Positions 1-11,299 of a DNA stretch of 64,000 nt are shown one piece after another. The notes beneath the pieces were generated by a model. That model made no database searches, had not been told where the DNA came from, and saw nothing but the letters and a program-made list of their open reading frames with translations. Position numbers and translations under genes: made by a program. Position 1 is the stretch's first letter. The number at the start of each line of letters is the position of its first letter. This DNA comes from Adiantum capillus-veneris (Eukaryota > Streptophyta > Polypodiopsida > Polypodiales > Pteridaceae), in contig CM043943.1 of the NCBI GenBank assembly GCA_014529385.2, forward strand, positions 105,666,855-105,730,854, given 5' to 3'.

Positions 1-141
1 CCCGTCCGAGCCTGGCCCTCCTGAGCCGGTGCCGTCCGTGCCAGGACCCCTTGAAGAAACACCCCGACCCGAGCCGGTCCCGTCCGAGCCGGGCCCTTGA
101 AGTCCCCTCCCCGACGCGCCCAGATTCTGGGGCGTCACACT

Positions 142-153
142 TGGTATCAGAGC
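142..153 (+). promoter_or_regulatory. Retrotransposon primer-binding site (tRNA-iMet), duplicated at 204-215
   Basis: TGGTATCAGAGC, the usual plant initiator-methionine tRNA primer site, lies two bases after the LTR end at 139. The LTR end and the site are repeated once more 62 bp downstream (site at 204-215), so this element carries a tandem pair of LTR-end/PBS junctions. Confidence 0.8.
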
Positions 154-449
154 AAAGGAAAACGGTCCCTCCCCGACGCGCCCACATTCTGGGGCGTCAC
201 ACTTGGTATCAGAGCTCCAGAAACGAGCTCCTGGAAACGAGCCGAAGACTGACGTGCCCGACGCGCACGATCCTCACGACAACTCCAACCGCAATGGCCC
301 GGGTCGTCAAAATCTTGGTGAAGAGAGCTCCAGAAAGCAACCTCACGCCCTCCGTCCCCGTGACGCGTCCCTGAACACCGGGCCGTCACCCGTGACCCGC
401 GCCGGCCCCGATCCGAGCCGGGCACCTCCATGATAAAAAGGAAAGATGC

Positions 450-660
450 GAGCCAGACAGGGCTCTTCGTGACGCGTCCAACCCGCGGGCCGTCACCCGT
501 GACCCGTGCCGGCCCTGATCAGAGCCGGCACCTCCAACACACAAAAAAAGCAAAGATTCGAGCCAGACAGGGCTCTCTACATGAGAAAAAGGCAAGATGC
601 GAGCCAGACAGGGCTCTCTACATGAGAAAAAGGCAAGATGCGAGCCAGACAGGGCTCTTT
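450..660 (+). repeat. Short tandem array of a GAGCC...GGCTCT motif
   Basis: The 17-mer GAGCCAGACAGGGCTCT begins at 450, 560, 601 and 642; the last three are spaced exactly 41 bp apart. Each copy is itself a short inverted repeat (GAGCC/GGCTC). The array lies in the internal part of the LTR-type element and is present in both arms. The function is unknown. Confidence 0.8.
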
Positions 661-2277
661 ATAACAAAAACAGAGAAAGACCAAAAACGCGATGAACCAA
701 GCCAACGGTGTTCGTCGCAACCCCGGCCACTTTTGTGGCCCATGCTGAGCTGAAGACCCATTCAAGTCTACAAAGAGACCACAGGGCCCCGAGCTTGCCC
801 TCCAAATGACGTCCAAACAGGGACCAACTCGCAAGTGCTGCATTGCGACGGAACGCTCTTTCAGATTCGGCTTTCAAGAAGCCTCCGCGCGGGCCAACGC
901 AGCAGGTGGCTCCGCGCACATCGGGTTACCTATTCGGGGAATGCTCAAGTACGGGGAATTCTACTTGGGTGTTCAAAGCATACTTTTTCAGCCTTCTGTC
1001 CAAAAAGCCAAAAATACACACACTCACTTTATTCAAAAGTACAAAAACAAAGCATGCCTACTTACTTGCATTTTGGGAACAGTTTTGCTCACTTGCACTT
1101 ATATGCACCCCTTTCTCCCCACGGCCTCATGCATAGCCAAGCACTCTTTTCCCACGTTCGACGCGGTCGTCGAACTCTCTTCAACCGGGGGTGTATATAA
1201 GGGGTATGAGCCTCCCGAGAACGGCCACGGGAGGGGACCCCCCACCTATACACTGTAGCCTCACTCCACGTACTCGCGCACCGTGGGGACTCCACGCAAG
1301 GTTCCCCGGGGCACGCTATGACCCTCCGTCAGTGAGACGGAGCCTGAGGCTACGTGGGGCTAGGGACCCGGAACGGAAGACCCGCGAAGACCCCGCGAAA
1401 CGCAAACGGCCGTCGACCCATGGAACGCAACCACGCCCGAGCCGGTCCCGTCCGAGCCGGGCCCTCCTGAGCCGGTGCCGTCCGCGCCAGGACCCCTTGA
1501 AGAAACACCCCGACCCGAGCCGGTCCCGTCCGAGCCGGGCCCTTGAAGTCCCCTCCCCGACGCGCCCAGATTCTGGGGTGTCACATCTTAAGCTTACTCT
1601 TTTGAAAATAAGAAAGGAAGTGTTAAAAGAGTAGAGAAGGCCTCCTTTTATGCTTAATTTGATAAGACCCTTAACTTATCTTGATAGATTACTTTTACAT
1701 TTCTTGATGGATTTTATTCATTTTTAAAGCTTCTTCAATAAGCTACTTTTTTAACAAGTGATTTATTTAACAATCTACTTTTTCACCTTATCCTTATCCT
1801 TTCCTTGACCAATTTTTTCTTTAGATAAAACTAATTTCCCATGCATTAATTGTATCCACGTTCGCATGATGTTAACCGAAAGCGTCTCGTGAGTAACTAG
1901 GATGTTGGACTTAGCCCAAATTTACTCGATTTTTTTTTTTCGTTTTCTAAAAGATGATGGCTTAGATATGTCGATCAAGAGTAAGGGTCAGGAGGAGGAC
2001 CTTACAAGAAGCAAGACAAAAGTGGCTTTGTTAGGACCATCAAGTAGGATTTTCACCCGCCTTCAGTCGCAAAAATAGAGAAGCTATATACAAAACCAAA
2101 CCATATGCTTAAACCAATTTTACAACCATGGCCCTATCATCTCCAGCTTTCTCTACTTTTCAACTTTTGACTTATGACCTACTTTATGTATCCCATACAC
2201 GTGCAATGCAAATCTTGAGAGTCTGAATGTAGCCTATCATGAATTGGCCCAATAAACGCATCGTTGCAAGCTTTGCT

Positions 2278-2280
<3 letters not shown>

Positions 2281-2334
<54 letters not shown>
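2281..2334. repeat. (GA)n microsatellite, left arm
   Basis: An uninterrupted GA run of about 27 units. The right-arm partner is a CT run at about 24,741-24,795. Similar GA runs at 3,523-3,561 and 3,743-3,788 also have right-arm partners. Confidence 0.95.
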
Positions 2335-2338
<4 letters not shown>

Positions 2339-2615
2339 CTCTAGTGTTGTGAGGTTGAAGCAGAGTTAAGTTCCAGGTTTCTACCTCCAATGGCAGTCTG
2401 AGGCTAAGAGTCTCAGCATGAACTACTTTCCAATGTCAATTGCTTACATATCACCAATGCCTCCAAGATGGTTAATATAAGGCTAAAACTGGTCTTTTTT
2501 TATAGCTTAATTTGTATGCTGGTGCACTTGGATCTGTATTGCGTCCAATAGTATAAAAGCCGTAAACTTATTCACGATGAGAAGCTAGGTTTTTATAATC
2601 AGGTTATCATACACA

Positions 2616-2650
<35 letters not shown>

Positions 2651-3517
2651 GCATCAAGGCCATCCCTATCATCTATGTGCTTATGCATTTGCACCATAAC
2701 CTGACCACCTCCGCCATCACGTTGGGATCGACTTGGCCCCACGATAGGCCAATACCCGTTCATGCCAACATCCAATGCGTAATGCCAAATAGCCCCGCTT
2801 GTTGTGGTAGCAGCTTCACACCCCACCACGCTCTCCCTCTCACTCTCTCTTACTCACTAAGATCTTCACTTCTGTAAGATATTCGACTTCCATCACTGCC
2901 TGACCGTCCAGGAAAATATACTTTCCTCGATAATGCTCTACGCGCTTCCTATCGTGTTGGCGATAAGATGTTTGCATGTAGCTCCACTTGTACAATGTGC
3001 CCTATCCCTCATGTAAATGTTGCACACTATCGTGAGAAAAGCCTGACACCACCATTGCTACATGATGTCAATGAAATGGGTGGGGGATAACAACAAAGTT
3101 TGTACGTCAGTGTGTTATATTTGTAGATTACAAAAAATACTAAGTTGCATTCAAGCTACGGCTTAGGTCTCATTTGCTTATGGATGACCTTACTATTAAG
3201 GAATGTGGCTTTCCTGGCGGTTGTTGCTAAGGTGGCAACAATCCAGATCCCCACCATTAGAAGAAGACAAACAAAGAGAAGAAGAAGAAGAAGAAGCATA
3301 TAGATTACAAAGAAATGCTAGAGAAAACATGAGAGAGATAATAATCTATATACCACACCAACTCCTTATAATTTGCACACATGTAAAAACAAAAATGCAT
3401 TGTCAACCTCTCTCTCTCTCTCTCTCTTCTTCAAGTGCTGACAAGTACCATACCCCAAATCAATAGAAATACATCATCGTCAACTGAAAACCTGAGCGGT
3501 TATACATGCTGTAAGGT

Positions 3518-3566
<49 letters not shown>

Positions 3567-3739
3567 ACGTCTCAAGAGCGAAATAGAAAAGAAGAAGAAG
3601 AGGAAGACGTGGAGACAAAAGAAGAAGGAAGGAGAGAGTAAGAGAGAGAACAAGAAGAGGAGGAAGACATGGAGACAAAAGAAGAAGGAAGGAGAGAGAA
3701 AGAGAGAGAGAAGAAGAGAGAAGCATGGGGCCTACCTCC

Positions 3740-3789
<50 letters not shown>

Positions 3790-4169
3790 CACTTATGGCC
3801 ATTGGCCTTGCAGCGCCATTGGACTCTGGAGGAGCATTAATTTGAAAAGCTTCCACTTGGGGCCTCATCTTGCTTGTAGCGGAAGAAGACAAGGAAAGGC
3901 AGACCATCGGCCGTAGCGGAAGAAGAGAAGGTAGGGGATATTGTTCATAGCTCTATGCTGCCCGAGACATTGTGCTGTGAGAGTGTAGTTTGTGTTGCGC
4001 GAGGAAGCAGCTCGTGTGTTGCCACGCTTGAACTCCTCTCGCAGCTCGAGGCTGCTGTTGGTGCCGTGGATGAGACCACCAGTTCATCATGGTGCATCGT
4101 GGCCATCGGAGCATGGATTTGGAGCCGGTTGCTTGAAGCATGCGAATCTTGAGGTAGGGGAAGGGTCTC

Positions 4170-4250
4170 AAAAAAGTCAACGCATGGACAACAACTCGAG
4201 ACTTGAACCCACAACCTCACGGTTGGGAAGGCTGACGAGCTAATCACGTA
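4170..4250 (-). ncRNA. tRNA-like pol III unit (SINE head or tRNA relic), left-arm copy
   Basis: On the minus strand there is an A-box-like TTAGCTCGTCAGC (4,231-4,243), then a B-box GGTTCAAGTCTC (4,198-4,209), then a run of six T (4,170-4,175) that could end pol III transcription. The spacing fits a type-2 internal promoter. I could not fold a full tRNA or find an anticodon stem, so a tRNA-derived SINE head or a tRNA relic is more likely than a working tRNA. The identical right-arm copy is at 22,825-22,904. Confidence 0.5.
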
Positions 4251-6010
4251 GGCGCATGTGGTTTGTTGAAACCACTTAAAGCGCCCTTGATGATAAAGTG
4301 AGTTTACGTTTACCTCCCCCCCACCCCCCCATGTCCTTGTTTATTTTTTATGTCATTGTTTACTTTTTTAGCAATAGATGTCGATGTGCGCCTTTGTTTT
4401 CATCCCTTGTTGACTTTTCAGCAATTGTTGTCGACGCGCGTCTTTGTTGTCGTGTCCGCACTTCTCGATCGTTGATCCCACTTCCTTAGCTTCATTCAAG
4501 ACCCCGTGTTAGATAGTGTTGAGGAGAGTGGGGTACCTCAAAGGGGTGCAATTAGTGGAGATAGCAATGGGTAACACAAAAACAAGTACCCCCTCTCGTG
4601 CGCTGGTGTCCCCTGAGACCTTTGCCTCTTGTAGACCAATGAGCAAAAGGAAAAAAAGAAAATTTAATTAAATATCTAAGGATTGTGTGTGTCTTCTAGA
4701 GAGGTGTTTAACAAACTAGTATGGCTGGCCGTCGAAGACGGCCTCTCTCTCTCCCTCTTTATCGTGCGCATAAATTTTTTGGACTGTAACCTTCATTTCG
4801 TAGTTCTCGACACGTGTAAAATGCACTCTCTTTGCCATTATAGAATACATATAGATGAGCGAAGGTTTAATGATGAACTTTGGTTTTCTCAAGGTAAAGG
4901 TTTGGCATTAAAAAACAAACAATGATTCAAAAGATCACCACTTAAAGGTATCATTCCCTTATCTTCAAAACCTAAAAAAACACAACCATAAGTAAGGCCT
5001 TTGACACATGATGGCAAAAAAGCAAGAGGTCCCAAGTGTTATCCAAGCTTAAGGGTTGCAAGACCAGCTTGGACCCCTTTCGCACGTCAGATGGTAAGAA
5101 TGGAAATGATATTAGAGGTTGTGAGACCGCCTAAGAGCTCTTTGGCACATTCAAGGGTAGTGTTAGAGGTGACACGAGCTGCTCCAAGACCACCTAAGAA
5201 CAATTTCGCTCATTGAAAGGTAGGTATAGAGGTAGCGCATATGTTTTGCTTTATGCTATTGTGACATGTTGCAATAGTAGGTGGGGGGATTTTTTTGCTA
5301 TCAATCTATAACTAAAGCCAATTCATTAGAGTTACAATGAGAGGGCGTGGGTCAGAGCATCTTAGGAGGAAGCCAATTCTGCTTGTTACCATTTTGACAT
5401 GAACACATACAAAGACCTTTCATGACAAAAAACACAAGCTTTCTCTAGATATTCCAAAAGAAGCTTTAGCAAGTGCGAGTCCTCATGACTAATTTATTTT
5501 TGACCCTTTTTTCGGGGGGGTGGGGATCCACTGCGTTCCATTATCTCATAGAACAATCCGATCTAATTGTAAATTCGGCCAAGGCCCGTGTAGTTCTATT
5601 CTGGCCCTTCCCCCGGACACATGTCAACACCTCTTGCTTCAGGCGAGTGTGGCACGCAGCTCCTGAAAGGAAGGGGGAGAGAGAGAGAGAGGGTCCGGTG
5701 AAGGCCGCAGACGAAACTAGTACCTCTAAGTTGTGTGTGTGGTTAAACTATCAACGAGGGGGTTAAACTATCAACGAGGGGTCTGGAGTTCAAAGATCCA
5801 CTCACTTGTGAATTAGTGATCGAACAATGACACCTTAACAGGCTACGGACCTTCTTTCATTCATGCAAATGTAGCCTAGTACGTTCCGATACTCTCCCGG
5901 GCCCTTAAACCCCAAACCCTCGCGCGCGCAATCTCTCTTTCTCTCTCTCTCTCTCTCTCCTCTCTCACACACACACACACACACGCGTGCGCGCGCGTCT
6001 TGCAGCTTCC

Positions 6011-7209
6011 ATGGAGAGCTACAAGCGAGTGGCCTCGACCCGCACGGCGGCTCCTCCTTCTTTGAAAGAAAATGAGATCCGCATCACTGCGCAAGGCTTG
6101 TCCGGTACTACGTTTCCTACGCAACGTCTCTCTTCCAGGTATGCTCAAAGCCTTAGCATCCCTGTGGCAAAGCACACACTTCGTGCATGTCTTGTGCACG
6201 CGGACACACATTGTTTGCACGGCATGCTCTTTCTTTCTGCTTTTCAAGACAATGACGATATGTCGTGGTTCGTTGCCTGATAGTCATTCGTTGTTTTGCA
6301 AGCCGCAAGTTTACACAATTCACTTACTCTTTTAAAAATCTTTAAAGTTCTTCCGATGTTACAAGAGCGGCGAGCCTATAGCTGATGTGGTAGCTGTAGG
6401 TGCACAAAGCAAAAGCTCGTCTATTTGATAAGAGTTTGTACTGATATACGTTTTTTCCATCTCTGCACCACCTATGTTTTGATTAGCTCAATAATTTGCT
6501 ACTGAAAATTACTTTTCTTTAGGGAAGAGCAGATATTTCATGATGTTTCTGAGAAGCCGAGTGTTAAAGGGATTTCTGTACTAAGATTGTGTACCAACTT
6601 CTGAAGATGTTACTACAAAAATGCTTGAGGAGTTTGCTGGAGCTTTAATTTGCATCTGTCAACCTGCAGGATAACAATGTTACGGAGGTAGTTCTGACTG
6701 CCATGGGAGAGTAACTAGCAAAGCTGTATTGGTGGCAGAAATTCTGAAGGTATGCATTAGGTGTTACATGCCAACTGCACTTGTTGCACTTTGTATTTAC
6801 CTCAAACCAGGTTTTACGTGCAATAGAAAAGAATCAGAGGCTTGCATCAAAATATATCTTTGGGCTCTAGTGATGTGAAGGATGTATGGGAACCTTTGGA
6901 AGAGGGTCTGAACACGTGAGTATATCCTGCCCCCACAACTCAAATAACTGGTTGCTGCATGCAGTGCAAAATGAGTTTTCCCTTTGGCCTTATTGTAAAA
7001 GCTTCTGGCAGGTTAGAAATGGTAAGACATGTTTCTATGATTTCCATCACTTTGTCGACAAAGCAGCTTGATGTCTCCTCCTATGGGTAAGTGCACAGCA
7101 AGACAGCTTTGTACTTGTGTGCATGTGTGTGGCTGGTGAGTTTGAACGTTTTTGAATTTCTAACAGGTATCAACCACCTTCTTCAAAGCAGGTTCGGCCT
7201 CTGTCTGTT
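6011..7209 (+). pseudogene. Truncated Alba-family gene copy (exons 1-5, broken)
   Basis: This is the left-arm copy of the Alba gene at 19,084-21,067. Exons map to 6,011-6,138, 6,670-6,749, 6,827-6,915, 7,012-7,086 and 7,167-7,209, with the same splice sites as the intact copy. Exon 1 lacks one base near 6,106, shifting the frame inside the Alba domain. Exon 2 lacks one G in a G run near 6,705-6,707, which brings a stop into the normal frame. Exon 5 is cut at the duplication junction, so the linker and the whole RGG tail are missing. It keeps the same upstream region as the intact copy and could still be transcribed toward it. If the one-base gaps are sequencing errors, the copy would still be truncated. 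Confidence 0.9.
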
Positions 7210-7328
7210 ACGTTAACTCTCCCTGGCTCCTACATACAGCCTTTGGAAGCGTTCCAAATCAAAGATCAGAGTGTCATCCTCAAAATACTGTCTAGTAATA
7301 TGAGATTGCTGATGCCTTAATCTCTTAT

Positions 7329-9345
7329 TTAGTGTGATGAGTTGCAAGAAGTGTTGTGCATCAGTTTCAAAAGATGCAGCCATAGTTGTGGCTTTTCCTT
7401 TGCCGTCTGGAATGTGCTATGACTGGTGTACTGGAGGTTCTCCAACATTGCCCTTATGGTGCTAGTCATTGCCTTGCTGTTGTTGATCATCCGACTACTG
7501 GTTTTGCTGGTTCTGAGCAATACCCGGCTTGCCTTTGGTGGGTCCACTATCCCCAGTTGCAGTTGATCCTTCAGCTCTAGAGCCTGAGGGTGGGGAAGGA
7601 GGAGAGTCATCATCATCAGGCTTGTCGTCCTACGTGTCATCCTCTTCTTCCTGCTCAGACTCCTCGTCAGCATCATCTTGCTTGCTAATATAATCCATAA
7701 TATCCTGATTTACCATGGCTATATTATATTCAGTGATCTTATCTTCCAGATCACTCTGAATAGTCGCAAGGAGTGCCTTCAAATTATCCATATTCATTGT
7801 TACATTCCCCTGAGGATTTTTTCAGTATATCAGCAAGATTATTGTATATGTATCTCTCAACAATAGAATCTCTTAACACATTGTGGTTGTTGAGCAGTTC
7901 TTTGAACTCTACACGCTTCATTCGTAACATGGTTTGAAATCTGTTAGCATCTCTCCTTCTCTTCATTCAGACACCTATTTTAGGCTTCTAGCTTCAGCAT
8001 CTTTGTTTGCAGCTCCTTAATTGTTCGTCTTGACTGATTCTCAGTAATAGCATGCCTGAGAGACTAATCAGCCATTTTTTGTTGAAGTTCATGAGCCTGA
8101 TGTTGGTTGCTTTCCAGTTCTTCTTTCAGCCTAGCCAGTTCTGCACTGAAAGCTGATACATCCATCATCTGTCTTAGGGAATGCACAATGGTGTTCCATG
8201 ATGCTTGGATGATCGCCAAGCAGCCATCAACTATTGTAGCTGCATCAGATTCAACTGGCTCATAAACCATGACTAGAGCCACATATGGCAATGCTGCCAA
8301 GTTTGGTTTTTGAAGTATCAATCTGTCCTTGAGAGGGTGATTTTTTAATTGTTGTAACCACTCCTTCTTGGCTACTAATAGAGCCAGTTCACTAAAAAGA
8401 GTTTTGGTGACCGAACTCGCAAGTGCCAGGCTCTTTCCTTTGCCAGTATTAGCTGCCACCTGTTCAGTTCTTGCTTTTTGCTGGCTTTTTCAGTGCTGGC
8501 TATTGTTTGAGTTTGCTCTTTAGGAATTGCTGAAGTCTGGTCTTCAAAAGATTTCCCAATGGGCAGGGGCTAGACCTGACTTTCAAGTTGCTTCAGTAGA
8601 GCAGTACTCTTTTCTAACAGTATCTTGTATTTCTTTGAACTACTGGCCTCGGCTAGTGCAGCCTTCCTTTTCTCTCCAGTGATGACGGCCACTTGATTAC
8701 TTTGGTCCTCTTCATCTGAAGATAACTCGACATTGTCAGTTAATGGAATAGGCCTAGGACTCCAAGCCCGCTTTACCTCGGAAAAGGCCTCTGGAGCAGT
8801 AGCCCAATACAAAAAATTTCAAACATACCAAGCTTTGAATACACTTTGTGACTTCAGCTTGGCAGTCTGCTGTAAGACATTATGAGACAAAATCTGGCAA
8901 AGATTGATTTTGGCTTTATCATCTAGCCTTTTTGCCAATAGCATTGCAAACAATTTCACAGAGACATATGTCAGGTTGTTTTTCAAGCTAACAACTTCTG
9001 CAATAAATCTGTAGGCTGAAGGAACATCCAGTGCAGCTATGGAATCCCTTGCCCACCAGCATTCCTTTTCTTCTTGGCGGCCTCATCTTCCTTCAGATCA
9101 TGACTGATATGTTATGCACATGCTGTGGTGGGCTTTTTCTCATTAGGTAATCTGAAGGCATAAGCAACAGCTTCAAGTGTCACCGTTATTTCGATTCCAT
9201 TTATAGTGGCACTACCTTCATCTGTATCCAAAAGAATCGAGGACCTGTTTAATAACATCTGCAATTCAAAGTCAAACCTCGTAGCCTGTACTACCACATC
9301 CAAACCCCATAGTTGCAGCAACGATTCTGTCTTCTCATTAAACAC
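7329..9345 (-). pseudogene. Extra ORF region downstream of integrase in element D, unrecognised
   Basis: After integrase come about 2 kb of partly open frames in the same direction: 9,345-9,112, then about 9,030-8,570 across two frames, 8,459-8,064, 7,966-7,784 and 7,676-7,329. The first piece contains GIEITVTLEAVAYAFRLP. The middle has an acidic/Ser stretch (ELSSDEEDQSN) and a Lys-rich stretch. The 8,459-8,064 piece ends in a heptad-like coiled coil (ARLKEELESNQHQAHELQQK). No signal peptide or membrane segment is evident, so an envelope-like role is not supported. Some plant Ty3/gypsy elements carry an additional 3' ORF; I do not recognise this one. Confidence 0.55.
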
Positions 9346-9949
9346 ATATCTGTATATCTTGCTGTGTGGAATGAGTGTAGGGAGGCGTGAATAGAAGCGA
9401 TGACTGTTGCAGTCTCACCCATTGTGTCCTACATCTTCTCTGACACTTTCTTGGGACCATACCCTGCGATGACTGCAAAGCTGTAGAGGAAGAAGACTTA
9501 CTTATGTATGCTAACCCAGAGTGAGGTGTATCAGGTAGTGTTGGATATGGACCAGCTGCCAGCAGTCGACGAGGAGATTTTAGGTTGGAGCAAAGAATTC
9601 TCGGAGCTTGGTGATGGCGAGTGTGTGATAGCAGGTAGGCGTCGTGCAAGAGACTTGTGAGGAAGAGTGTCCACACACCTCACTGTTATACATGTACGCG
9701 TCATAAAAGCTCCATTACTTATTGTTCCTAGAGTTGTGTGCGTCGATGGCGACGTGGCACACATGCATTGGCCATGTTGTTCCATAATCACCTTAATGAT
9801 TACCACATTTATTACAATTGACCCTTTTCCGCATAGAAACTGGTACTGATTCTGAAACTCCTCTGGCTCTGTTACTAGTACTGGTTTGTCATACTGAGCT
9901 TTTACTGGTTCTGATACTGGATTGACATGGAAAAGATTTAAAATAGCCG

Positions 9950-11127
9950 AATCGGACAATCCCTGGTCATCAGTTCCTGGAATAACAGTATCATCACCTC
10001 TGGAAGTCTCCTTGTCATTAGAATAATATAACTTGATCTTGTCCCCATTATAAACACATGGCAACAGTAATTCGGATAAGTCTTTCAACCTTACTGTGCC
10101 ATTTGAAAATACCCAATCAACTTCAAATGGACCAGTCCAAGCTATCTTTAAATTCGGTTTTTTAGGCCCTAGTTTGGACTGATATAGCAAAACTAAGTCA
10201 CCCTTCTGAAACTCCCTAACCTTTATCCTTCTGTCATGCTAGTGCTTTTTGCATTGCTAAACAATCTCCTATTCTAGCATGGCTCTTTGTCGTAACTCAC
10301 CCAACTGCAATAATTCCTCCGGTCTTTGTTTGAGATTACAATTAAAATCTAATCCATATGCAACTACCATTCTCAAACTGGGAATTACAAATTCAATAGG
10401 CACCACAGCTTCAGTACCATACACCATTTTGAAAGGTGTCATTCTAATGGTGACTTTATAAGCTATTATGTAGTCCCATAGAGCGGTCTAGAGCTTGATA
10501 TCCCACTTGTATCGCTCCTTCTGGACAATCTTGGTCATAATATTCTTGATGGTTTTATTACTGCTCTCTACTTGACCATTGCACTTGGGATAATACGGAG
10601 TCAATTTCTTGTGCTTAACTGAGAGCGTCTCCATCAGAATTTCCAATTTGTCATTAATGAAGTGTGTCTCTTGATCAAACACAATCTCAATGGGACATCC
10701 ATAGCGGCTGATAATGTTTTCAAATAGAAAAACAGCATTGGACTTGGTAGTATTATCCGGAAGAGCTTTGGCCTCTACCCATTTAGTGACATAATAGGTA
10801 GCCATCAAGATATATCGGTTCTTCCTTGGAGTGACCTTCTTGAATAGTCCCATAAAGTCCATACCGCATTTCATGAATACTCCCAGTGGCTGTACTGGAG
10901 TGAGTGGAGTCATCAGTTGTTGTTGGTCTGCCCATTCGCTGATATATATCAGAAGTCTTATAGAAACTTCGGACATCCGCTATAAGGGTTTGCCACCATA
11001 ATCCCACTTGGTAGAATCTTCTTGTAAGTGATATCAATGGAGAAGTGTCCTCCAGAATCCCCATATTGTGCTTCAGAGATGACTTCCATCCTCCATTCCA
11101 TTGGCACACACCTTCGAAGAACACCAT
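9950..11127 (-). pseudogene. Element D integrase (broken)
   Basis: The frame 10,976-10,488 carries the catalytic core: MDFMG for the first Asp, VFDQETHF for the second, and YYPKCNGQVESSNK for the Glu. A degraded N-terminal part precedes it in another frame (to 11,127). The C-terminal GP[YF]-like motif (AWTGPFEV) is at the start of the 10,190 frame. Integrase joins cDNA ends to host DNA; frame changes between these parts make this copy inactive. Confidence 0.8.
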
Positions 11128-11299
11128 CTATGCCCTATCTAAAGAGAAATCCTCCTATTATGGTGAACTTCAGACTTTTAATGATCAGAGCCTTCTTCTA
11201 ATTCTGAGTCTAGTTGACTGGGAATCCTCCTCTAGAAAGGAATTGATATACATCATACCATTCGGGATCTGAATTTTTCTCAGTTGTCACCTGAAACAG

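Larger units (their letters stand above)
1..1585 (+). mobile_element. Non-autonomous GC-rich LTR-type element, left-arm copy (5' end outside window)
   Basis: Positions 1-139 end in GTCACA and are followed by a tRNA-iMet primer-binding site. Nearly the same sequence recurs at 1,441-1,585, again ending in CA, so the two blocks behave as LTR 3' ends about 1.45 kb apart. The second block reaches back to a TATA box (TATATAAGGGG at 1,193). No gag or pol domain can be recognised in the roughly 1 kb between them, so this would be a TRIM- or LARD-like element. The open frames here, up to 150 codons, resemble no retroviral protein. It is odd that the two LTR-like blocks match only downstream of the TATA box (see the right-arm copy). 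The bases after the 3' end are TCTTA; the matching target-site duplicate was not found. Confidence 0.6.
1586..6010. other. Noncoding left-arm DNA with GA microsatellites; upstream region of the truncated Alba copy
   Basis: No credible gene is visible. The stretch contains (GA)n tracts near 2,281-2,334, 2,619-2,646, 3,523-3,561 and 3,743-3,788, CT-rich tracts, and the tRNA-like unit at 4,170-4,250. Just before the Alba start codon it has a pyrimidine tract, a CA tract and an alternating CG tract (5,930-5,998) that probably form the 5' untranslated region. Open frames in the GA tracts encode only Arg-Glu or Leu-Ser runs and are not genes. Confidence 0.7.
1..7209. repeat. Left arm of a large inverted duplication
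   Basis: This whole stretch is repeated in reverse complement at 19,867-27,072. Landmarks pair in order: the LTR-like block, the GA tracts, the tRNA-like unit and Alba exons 1-5. Identity ends sharply after the shared bases CTGTCTGTT inside Alba exon 5: the left side continues into retrotransposon sequence and the right side into the rest of exon 5. Position 1 still matches (27,072), so the arm extends beyond the window. By eye the arms differ by scattered one- or two-base indels and microsatellite length. That fits a recent duplication, two haplotypes joined in assembly, or long-read errors. Confidence 0.95.

Noticed and set aside
450-660. CRISPR-like regularly spaced repeat
   Set aside because: The repeats and spacers are both near-identical (simple tandem array) and the DNA is a plant nuclear sequence.
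806-1258. 150-codon open frame, also present at 25,816-26,268
   Set aside because: It lies across the LTR-type element and its TATA, has no domain, and overlaps other frames of similar length on both strands. Conservation between arms only reflects the duplication.
3435-3916. Several open frames rich in Arg-Glu or Leu-Ser
   Set aside because: They are translations of GA/CT microsatellites; the same holds near 23,284-23,615, 29,697-30,099, 30,536-31,412 and 60,261-60,458.
4160-4260. A functional tRNA gene
   Set aside because: A and B boxes are present, but no anticodon arm or acceptor stem could be paired.
5473-5766. 97-codon frame duplicated at 21,309-21,602
   Set aside because: No domain, contains a GA-coded Arg-Glu run, and is duplicated only because it sits in the arms.
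8064-9345. Envelope protein of element D
   Set aside because: No signal peptide, membrane segment or Cys pattern could be seen; left as an unassigned ORF region.
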